Assembly (NCBI GenBank): GCA_963814875.1
Contig: CAWFFJ010000018.1
Location: forward strand, 355,166 to 419,165
Direction of reading: 5' to 3'
Length of the DNA stretch: 64,000 bases
Origin: CAVSIS01 sp963814875
Lineage (GTDB): Bacteria; Acidobacteriota; Thermoanaerobaculia; Thermoanaerobaculales; Sulfomarinibacteraceae
The first letter of the stretch is position 1. Each line of letters opens with the position of its first letter. Position numbers and translations under genes: made by a program. Positions 25,731-33,400 of this stretch are shown here, in pieces. The notes below the pieces were generated by a model. That model was not told where the DNA came from, did not search any database, and saw only the letters and a list, made by a program, of their open reading frames with translations.

Positions 25731-27134
25731 TCAGGGCTCGGGCACCGGGCTCTGGGTCGCCGTCGGCGCCGGCGGGCGTTCCTGCATTCCGATGCCCGCA
25801 ACCAAGTCGGGGTTCGGCTCCGGTTTCGCGAAGCCACAGGTGGTTTCGAAGTCGCGCCCCTCCAGCATCGAAAGGGCCATCGGGTGCCCGAGCTTGGCCG
25901 CCTTGCAGTACCACTCTTCGGCCTCGGAGAGGTCTTTCGCGACACCGAAGCCGTTTGCGAACAGGTTGCCGATCGCATACATCGCGTTGGCGTTGCCGCC
26001 GGTCGCCGCGGAGCGATACCACTGCAGGGCGGCCTTCTCGTCCTTGGCGGTCCCCTGCCCCTCGGAGAGCATGACACCGACGCCGTACTGAGCCTCCGGC
26101 AGGCCCTGCTGCGCAGCTTCGAGCATCCAACGGTAGGCGCCCTCGCGGTCGCGCTCGACGCCGCGCCCGGCTGCCATCATCAGGCCGAGGGCATAGCGGG
26201 CTCGCGCGAAACCGGACTCGGCAGCGCTCTGGTACCAGTGCACCGCGGATGAGGTGTCCTGGTCGATGCCCATCCCGTGCTCGTACAGGTATCCCAAGTC
26301 GTACTGAGCCCTCGGGAAGCCCTGCCGCGCGGCCTTGCCGAACCAGATCGCAGCCACCGCCGGGTCCTTGGTCACCCCCTGACCGGTCGCGTAGGCGGCA
26401 CCGAGGTCGTACTGCGCCTGGGGGTAGCCCACGTCGGCGGCACGCCGCACGCGGGCGAGGACGTCCGGGTCTGAGAGCTTTGCTTCGCCGTCGGGACCCA
26501 TGACGCCGACCCGGTAGATGGCCTCGAGGTTGCCCTGCGCGGCGGCCTTTGTCAGCCAACCGCGCGCCGTCTCGACGTCGCGCTCGACGCCTCTACCCTC
26601 GAGGTAGAGGGTTCCCACCAGCAACTGAGCATCCGGATGACCTGCCTCCGCGGCCTTGATCAGCCAACCTGCCGCGGCGGTCGGATTGGGATCCACGCCG
26701 AGCCCGTCCAGAAGCACGAGACCGTAGGCGAACTCGGCGGGGACGTGACCCTGGGCGGCCGACTTACCGAACCACTTGGCCGCCTCGGTCGGGTCCCTCT
26801 CGACCCCGTTACCGCTCCGCAGAGCGATCCCGAGGTTGTACTGGGCCTTCGCATGGCCCAGGGAGGCGGCCTTGCGATACCAGTTGACCGCGATCTCGGG
26901 GTCGCGAACCACTCCCTGCCCGTTGGCGTACATGTAGCCCACCGCGAACTGCGACTCGGTATGGCCCTGCTCCGCGAGCGGCCGGAAGGCCGCCATCGCG
27001 GTCGCGAAGTCATTGGCCTCGTAAGCAGCGACAGCGCGCTGATACTCAGCGTCCCAGCCCTGTGCCGAGGCCAGCCCAGCACCTGCGAGCACCACCACCA
27101 CGAGTACGACGAGTCGATTGCGACGGACCTTCAT
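25731..27134 (-). CDS. Exported Sel1-repeat protein
   Basis: About 467 residues: a signal peptide (LVVLVVVVLAGAGLASAQ), then a short TPR-like segment and about ten Sel1-like repeats of 36 residues each, recognisable by A-x-[AQ]-x-x-L-G ... G-x-G-V-x-x-D ... A-x-x-W-[YF]-x-K-A-A. The fifth repeat (around LEAIYRVGVMGPDG) is degenerate. A Pro-rich tail follows a Cys-containing segment (FETTCGFAKPEPN). Sel1 proteins are periplasmic scaffolds in signalling or envelope assembly. The start at 27134 has GGGAGGTGGC just upstream. No partner is evident from the neighbours. Confidence 0.88.
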   Translation of the reverse strand: MKVRRNRLVVLVVVVLAGAGLASAQGWDAEYQRAVAAYEANDFATAMAAFRPLAEQGHTESQFAVGYMYANGQGVVRDPEIAVNWYRKAASLGHAKAQYNLGIALRSGNGVERDPTEAAKWFGKSAAQGHVPAEFAYGLVLLDGLGVDPNPTAAAGWLIKAAEAGHPDAQLLVGTLYLEGRGVERDVETARGWLTKAAAQGNLEAIYRVGVMGPDGEAKLSDPDVLARVRRAADVGYPQAQYDLGAAYATGQGVTKDPAVAAIWFGKAARQGFPRAQYDLGYLYEHGMGIDQDTSSAVHWYQSAAESGFARARYALGLMMAAGRGVERDREGAYRWMLEAAQQGLPEAQYGVGVMLSEGQGTAKDEKAALQWYRSAATGGNANAMYAIGNLFANGFGVAKDLSEAEEWYCKAAKLGHPMALSMLEGRDFETTCGFAKPEPNPDLVAGIGMQERPPAPTATQSPVPEP

Positions 27135-27317
27135 GCCACCTCCCGGCCGTGCGACATTCGGAGCCATTTTACGCCGTCTGCCGGACAGCGAAGCAGGAAT
27201 CGACCACGGAGCGCGGCGCACCAACGCATCGCAGGCTGGTGCCTTCCGCCGCATGTTCCGGCACGAACCAGAGAGCGCTGCCATCGAGCGAAGGGGGAAT
27301 TCTGTGCCCTCGTGGAG

Positions 27318-27878
27318 CTACCCGCCAGAACTCAAGGGGGAACCTGACCGTCTCCCTTTCCCCGGGATCGAGTCCGGCGCCCTGACCGCACCCGCCGATC
27401 CAACCCGGCGCTGGCGCACGTCCGCGATCGCCGAGGTCAGCTCGTCCGGTTCGAGTGATGCCAGCGCCACCTCCCGCGCACCGGAGCCGAGACGCAGGAC
27501 AACCTCAGTCGGGCCGTACAGTCGCCGCCACCCCCGAGCCGAACGGACCTTGACCGCATCGACGAACTCGAGCGGGACGCGGTGCCGGACCGGTCCCGTC
27601 CTCCCCTCGATCCACCGCACACCGACGGTCGTCTCGAACGCGCGGCAGCGCACCAGCCCCAGCAGCACCACCGCAGCGACGCTCGCGAGGACCGCACCCA
27701 CGATCTCCAGCGCCGACCCGCCGCGGGTCACCATGCACCACACGCCGACCGCGGCACCGCCCACCGAGCTCGGCCATGCAACCAGTCGTACACCTCCCCG
27801 CAGCGGTACACGCTCGAAGTGGTGTGGCAGGTCGACGAGCTCCTGCTCTCGCCGGCGCGGAATGGCGACAGGTCCCAT
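27318..27878 (-). CDS. Hypothetical two-helix membrane protein with PH-like domain
   Basis: About 186 residues. The ATG at 27878 lies 4 nt after the glgA stop; ribosome site weak. Two adjacent membrane helices occur around residues 28-70 (VRLVAWPSSVGGAAVGVWCMV and EIVGAVLASVAAVVLLGLV), followed by a beta-rich region with R-x-x-V-P-L-E-F-V-D-A-V-K-V, resembling bacterial PH (YdbS/YcxB-like) domains. It ends with a long basic, low-complexity tail. The link to glycogen synthase is positional only. Confidence 0.55.
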   Translation of the reverse strand: MGPVAIPRRREQELVDLPHHFERVPLRGGVRLVAWPSSVGGAAVGVWCMVTRGGSALEIVGAVLASVAAVVLLGLVRCRAFETTVGVRWIEGRTGPVRHRVPLEFVDAVKVRSARGWRRLYGPTEVVLRLGSGAREVALASLEPDELTSAIADVRQRRVGSAGAVRAPDSIPGKGRRSGSPLSSGG

Positions 27879-27882
27879 CGAG

Positions 27883-29370
27883 TCACCAGGTGTGAGGCGA
27901 TCGACCCAACCGACGGTCGATAGCCCACTGGTAGAAATCACTGTAGCGCCGTGCCGACCCCTCCCACGAGAACCGCCGCTGCATCGCCCGCCGCCGCATC
28001 GCCTTGAGGTGCTCGCGGCGGTTGAACCAGGTCCACACCGCCCAACCGACGGTGTCGTAGATCGCCCGCGGGCTGAGCTGATCGAACAGGAAACCCGTGC
28101 CCGCGCCCGTGGCCTCGACGTACTGCTCGACGGTGTCGGCGAGGCCGCCGGTGCGGCGGACGATCGGAAGCGTGCCGTAGCGCAGCGAGTACATCTGGTT
28201 GAGACCGCACGGCTCGTAGGCGCTCGGCATCAGGAAGAAGTCGGACCCGGCCTCGATGAGGTGGGCCAGAGCGTCGTCATACCCGATCCGCACCGCCAGG
28301 TTCGGGAGCCGGCCCGCAAGCGACGTGAGCTCTGCCTCGCACCAAGTGTCGCCGCTGCCCAGGATCGCGAACTGCACGGCGAAGTCGGAACACATGCCGT
28401 AGAGGCTGCCGTGGCTCGGACCGGCGAGCGCCCCCAATCCCTTCTGGTCGACCAGTCGCGTCACCATACCGACGAGCGGCACTTTGGGGTCCACCGTCAG
28501 GCCGAGCCGACGCTGCACCTCCGCCTTGTTGAGGGTCTTGCCCGAGAGCTTCCGGTGGTCGAATCGATGCGGGATCTTGGTGTCGCTCTCCGGGTTCCAC
28601 ACCGCGTAGTCGATCCCGTTGAGCACACCGAAGAGGTCGGCGCCGCGCCGGCGCAGGAGCCCGTCGAGCCCGAAGCCGAAGCTCGGCGTCTGGATCTCGG
28701 CGGCGTAGGTCGGGGACACCGTGGTCAGCAGGTCGGCCTTCGACAGCCCGGCCTTGAGCAGGTTGAGCGTGTCGTGCCACTCGAATCCCGAGGCGTGAAA
28801 CTGGTCCCAGCCGAGCTGGGTGAACACGATCGTGTCCTTCGGGTAGATCCCCTGGTAGCCCAGGTTGTGAATGGTCAGCACGCTCGCGGTCGATGCGAAC
28901 AGGCCTAACCTCTCCCAGGTCTGGAGAAAGACCGGCACCAGGGCCGTCGGCCAGTCGTGGGCGTGCATGATGTCGGGAATCCACTCCAGCCGCTTCGCGA
29001 GCTGGAAGGCGCCCCGAGACAACAGGGTGAACCGCTCAGGGTTGTCGGGAAAGTCCGGTACCGCCTTGGAACCGTAGATCCCGTCACGTCCGAACAGGCG
29101 CTCGTGATCGAGAAAGTAGACCGGCACATCGGAACCCGGCAGGGTAGAGCGGAAGACACCGCACCACTGCGTCCCGAAGCCGACCGGGACGCCAAGCGGC
29201 CCGGGCTCGAGCTCCAGTGCCCCTTTGTCGATGCCGTAGTAGCGCGGCAGGACGACTCGCACGTCGTGACCGTGTCGCGCGAGCTCGACCGACAGGGCGG
29301 AGACCATGTCGCCGAGACCGCCGGCCTTGGCAAACGGCACGGCCTCACTGCTCACCATCATGACCTTCAC
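27883..29370 (-). CDS. glgA: Glycogen synthase (ADP-glucose type, GT5)
   Basis: A 495-residue GT5 glycosyltransferase that extends alpha-1,4-glucan from ADP-glucose. Motifs: KAGGLGD at residues 15-21 (nucleotide-sugar binding), HAHDWPTAL, TIHNLGYQG, and the C-terminal EPCGLNQMYSLRYGTLPIVRRTGGL containing the E-x7-E-type nucleotide-binding site. Length and order are canonical. With the alpha-glucan phosphorylase at 61.5 kb it indicates a glycogen-storage cycle. It is followed by a small membrane protein gene. Confidence 0.95.
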   Translation of the reverse strand: MKVMMVSSEAVPFAKAGGLGDMVSALSVELARHGHDVRVVLPRYYGIDKGALELEPGPLGVPVGFGTQWCGVFRSTLPGSDVPVYFLDHERLFGRDGIYGSKAVPDFPDNPERFTLLSRGAFQLAKRLEWIPDIMHAHDWPTALVPVFLQTWERLGLFASTASVLTIHNLGYQGIYPKDTIVFTQLGWDQFHASGFEWHDTLNLLKAGLSKADLLTTVSPTYAAEIQTPSFGFGLDGLLRRRGADLFGVLNGIDYAVWNPESDTKIPHRFDHRKLSGKTLNKAEVQRRLGLTVDPKVPLVGMVTRLVDQKGLGALAGPSHGSLYGMCSDFAVQFAILGSGDTWCEAELTSLAGRLPNLAVRIGYDDALAHLIEAGSDFFLMPSAYEPCGLNQMYSLRYGTLPIVRRTGGLADTVEQYVEATGAGTGFLFDQLSPRAIYDTVGWAVWTWFNRREHLKAMRRRAMQRRFSWEGSARRYSDFYQWAIDRRLGRSPHTW

Positions 29371-29556
29371 CAGAACCTCCGTCAGTCATTACAACACGGC
29401 GGTGACGGCCCGCTTTCCAAGGCGCTGGAGATCGGCCGTGGAAACTGACCGCGGGCATCGCCACCCATCATCCGGCGCCGCTCCGCCTCAACGCCCGGGG
29501 GCCCGCGGCCGTACAATTGAGTAGAGCCGCTTCGGGCGGTCCGATGGAGGTATTTC

Positions 29557-30423
29557 ATGCGCTCATACATGGCCGTTGCTGCCGCGCTCCTGCTCGCGAG
29601 CACAGCCCTCGCTCAGCCCACACCCACCCCGGCCGCTGTCCGCGGCGCCGCCGGCCGTGTCGGGCCGGCTCCTTCGCCCGGATCCGCCGAGCAGCCCAAG
29701 ACGGACCAGCCGCCCGCAGCTGGCCAGCCAGCGCCCGAGAAGTGCGAGAGCGCTGCGCAGAAGGCGATCCGCTTCGCCGTCGGGTGGGACGCAGAAAAGG
29801 CGAAGGCAACCCTCGAGTCCGTCCCCGCAGACACCAGGTCCGGCGCCGACTTCAGAGTCGCGAGCGCGCTCGAGCCGATGGCTGAGGGCAAGCTCGACAC
29901 GGCCCTTGCCGCTGTGGGCAAGGCCGCCACGGACTTCCCGACAGAACCGGCGCCGGAGTACTACCGCGGCGAGATGCTGTACTGGAAGGGCAACCTCCAG
30001 GGCGCCGAGGCGGCGTGGAAGACCGCCGTTTCCAGGGCCCAGGCCGAGCTGGCCAAGAACCCGAAGAACGGCTGGGCGTCCTACTACCTCGGCACGGCGA
30101 AGCTGCAGCTGCGCCAGTTCGGCCCCGCGAAGGAAGCGCTCAACGCTGCGCTCGCCAACGGCGCCTCCCAACCGCTGGTCAGGTACCAGCTCGGCCTGCT
30201 CGCGGCCGGGGAGCAGCGGTGGCAGGATTCGGTCGACGAGTTCACCGCCGCGCTGACCGAGGACTCGGGTCTGGCCTATGCCTACTATTACCGGGGACTC
30301 GCATGGTCGAAGCTGAAGCGGACCGATCTGTTGCTGCTCGACATGGACCGCTTCCTGACGCTGGCGCCGGAATCGCCGGACGCCGTCAAGGCGCGCTCCG
30401 TGCTCCAGTCCTCGAAGCGGTAG
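29557..30423 (+). CDS. Exported TPR protein
   Basis: A 288-residue secreted protein: signal peptide (MRSYMAVAAALLLASTALAQ), a Pro/Ala-rich linker (21-60), then about four to five tetratricopeptide units, e.g. PEYYRGEMLYWKGNLQGAE, SYYLGTAKLQLRQFGPAKE, RYQLGLLAAGEQRWQDSVD and AYYYRGLAWSKLKRTDLLL. The start has TGGAGGTA 6-8 nt upstream. Probably a periplasmic protein-interaction module; its partner is unknown. It is convergent with the TamB-Omp85 gene, separated by a single hairpin. Confidence 0.85.
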   Translation: MRSYMAVAAALLLASTALAQPTPTPAAVRGAAGRVGPAPSPGSAEQPKTDQPPAAGQPAPEKCESAAQKAIRFAVGWDAEKAKATLESVPADTRSGADFRVASALEPMAEGKLDTALAAVGKAATDFPTEPAPEYYRGEMLYWKGNLQGAEAAWKTAVSRAQAELAKNPKNGWASYYLGTAKLQLRQFGPAKEALNAALANGASQPLVRYQLGLLAAGEQRWQDSVDEFTAALTEDSGLAYAYYYRGLAWSKLKRTDLLLLDMDRFLTLAPESPDAVKARSVLQSSKR

Positions 30424-30428
30424 CCCAA

Positions 30429-30457
30429 ACAAATCCCTCGCAAAGCGAGGGATTTGT
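30429..30457. terminator. Bidirectional terminator hairpin
   Basis: A perfect 13-bp stem (ACAAATCCCTCGC and its complement) with an AAA loop, filling the gap between two convergent stop codons (30423 and 30458). The 3' arm ends in ATTTGT on the plus strand and ATTTGTTTG on the minus strand, giving a modest U-run in both directions. Confidence 0.75.
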
Positions 30458-33400
30458 CTAAAAGGGCCTGCCAAAGCCGATATAGAACTTCGGCCCGGAG
30501 TTAAGGCCGGGGTTGGCAACCGGCCACGCAATATCTCCCCAGATCGGCCCGATCGGCGTCGCCCAGCGGAAGCCGAACCCGGCGCCGACCGCCAGGGGCT
30601 CCTCCCGTCGGTTCCAGCTCTCCCACGCCTGGCCGGCATCGACGAAGACCGCAAGCCGCAACCCGCCCCACACCCGAACCCGCAGCTCCTCGTTGAGAAT
30701 CAGGAGCGCGCCCCCGCCAACCACGTCCGGTATTCCAACGTAGTCGACGGTGTGTCCGACCGACTCGAACTCGAAGCCCCGGATCGTGCCCTGGCCCCCG
30801 GTCTTGAACTTGAGCACCGGATCCAGCTCTCCCGTGAGGGCCACCGCCACGCCGAGCCGCAGCGACTGGTAGAGGGTGATGTCCCGCCCCGGCGACCATG
30901 CCAGGGTGCCGGTGAGGAACGAGCGGGCGGTGTCGAGGTCCGAGCCCAGCGCCTGCGGGCTCCAGCCGAGGTCGGCAGAGACGTAGTTGCCCCTGCTCGG
31001 CAGGAACGGGTTGTCGAGCCGGTCACGATAGAACTGCACTCCGACGGTCCCGATATCGGTCGTCGTGTCGTAGGGGAAGATATCCGTTGAGTCGACGTCG
31101 TAGTTGTGCACGCGGCTGAAGGTGTAGTACACCCGCTCGACGGCCCCGACGTTGATCTGCCGGTTCATCTCGAGGGTCGCTTCCCGGGTTTCTCTCCGGT
31201 TGACCCAGATCGGGCCCGGCGTGTCGAGCGTGTTGAAATGGACCGAGCCGGAGACGGTGATGGTGTTGCCCGGCAGCGGAGGCAGGGACAGCAGCACCAG
31301 CCCGTCCTGCTCGTCCGAGGCTTTGCGGCCGCGCAGGTTGAGGCTGAACCCCCTGCCCAACAGGTTGTCGTCACGCAGGTCGAGCACCGCCTCGGTGCCG
31401 CGGTCGGAGGTCCACCTCGCGCCGCCGCCGGCGGTCCAGCGGTCCTTCTCGAAGACTTCGACCTCCACATTCGCGGCATCCGGTCCGGTCGGAATGGAAC
31501 GAACCTCTACCCGCTGGATCGGCCGGAAGCCTGCGAGGTTCTCAATCGTCTGGTCGACCCCGGACGGCGACAGCGGCTGTCCGGGTCGGATCTCGACCCC
31601 GTGGCGTACCACGCTTTCCTTGAGGTGCCTGAGGCCACTGATGTCGACCGACTCGACCATGCGCAGCGGGCCGGGCTCCAGCCGGACCACGACGGTCGGC
31701 GCCCTCGACTGATCCGCCCGCTCCACGTCGACCCGAACCGTCGCCTCGACGTACCCGGCCTCGCGATAGGTCCGACGCATCCGCCGGGCGACGTCATCGA
31801 GGCGACGTCGGGAAACCGGGGAACCCGGCGCCAGGTTCTCGCCCTCCCTCGGAAGGGCACCGAGCGGATCTGTGCCATCCAGCCTCACCGACGCCACCTC
31901 GAGGCGAGTGCCGGGATCGACCTCGACAACCACCTCGGCGATGCCCTTCTCGATCGGCTCCCGCCGGATCGAGACGACCTTCGCGTCGGGATATCCTTCG
32001 CGGTCGAGCAGCCTCTCGACGCGGGCCTTCATCGCCGGGACGGCATCCTCGAGTGAGGCAAGCTCGGCGGGACTGCCGAGGATCGACGACACGAAGTCCG
32101 CCGCTCCGGGAGGCAGCCCGACCACCCGCGGACCGGTCAGCTTCAGCTTCGGGCCCTCGTCGACCTGCACGACGACCAGATCGCCATCCCGAAGGATATC
32201 GATCCGCGCATCGGGATGCTCCGTCGCCGCCAGCCTCCGCTCCAGGTCACCCTTCATGGTCTGAAGAGCGGTCTTCTCAAGGGGCGGTGGGAGGTAGAGG
32301 GCTTCGACCTCGCGGCGCCACGCCGTCTTGACCTTGTCACCCCGGAACTCGAAGGCCTGGCGCGGGCCTGGCTCCGCGCGGAAGGTCAGCGTACGACGGC
32401 GCTCGTCCGTCGATGCCTCACCCTCGACGACCGCCTCGTAGTAGCCCTCCTCGGCCAGCGCCCGCTCGAGCCTCAACTCACCGACGAAGACCAGGAACGG
32501 GTCGAACGGCTGTCCCGGGGTGACTCCGACGGCACGGCGCAGCCGCCGCTTCGACAGCGGCCACGGGCCCTCGAGATTGACCTTGCGGACGATCGGACCC
32601 TCGCCCGCCTCGGGCGACCCGCCCCACGACGCGCGCTCGATCGCCGCCCAGCCCCACTGCTCGTTGGTCGAGGAGAACCCCTGCAGGGCGAGCCCGGGCA
32701 GCTGACGCAGATTCCACAGCTGAAGCAGCGTGGTGGTGTCCTGCGGCTGGCGCAGGTCGGTGGTGAAGAACAGGGCCAGGTGCCGACCGATGCTCTGGCC
32801 GATCGAGAACCGTGTGGCCGGCGGCTTCTCGGTCTCGACCGCGATATCTGCCGGCTCCAGCGCCTCGTTGTTCAGTCCCAGCACCGAGGTCACCCCTTGG
32901 GCAAGACCGACCCGCGCAAGATCATCCCAGGTCGCGCCGCCGCCACCCGCACCGAACGTCGTCCCCGTTTCGGCCACCAGGTCCACCTGCGGTTCCGCCC
33001 CGGGTTCGCCGGTGAGCTCGATCGTCCCCCGCTGCAGCTTCACCGCCTGGCCGCCGACGGTCAGCACGCCGCCGGGCGCGATGTTGACCTCGCCCACCAC
33101 CCGGGGCTCGGCCGCGTTCCCCGTGATCGACAGCACCGACCAACCGAGGTCGAACTTGCCGAGGTTGTTATTGACCTGGATGCCTCCCCGGCCGCGCACG
33201 TCAATGTCGAGCAGGATCCCGAACAGTGGGTCGTCCGCAGCCAGCGGCGCCGTGCCCTCGCCCGCGATCAGGTCCGCGAGGCTGACCGGGGCGTCCCACA
33301 TACCGCCGTCGAGGACCAGCTCGCCCTCGACCAACGCGAGACCCCTGCTTGTCGGACCGACCGAAAGGTCGCCGCTCCACCGCGAGATGATCTGCCCGGG

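Noticed and set aside
27135..27317. Possible gene or RNA between the Sel1 gene and the PH-like protein
   Set aside because: No frame with a ribosome site and no structured RNA; likely just promoter for the Sel1 gene.
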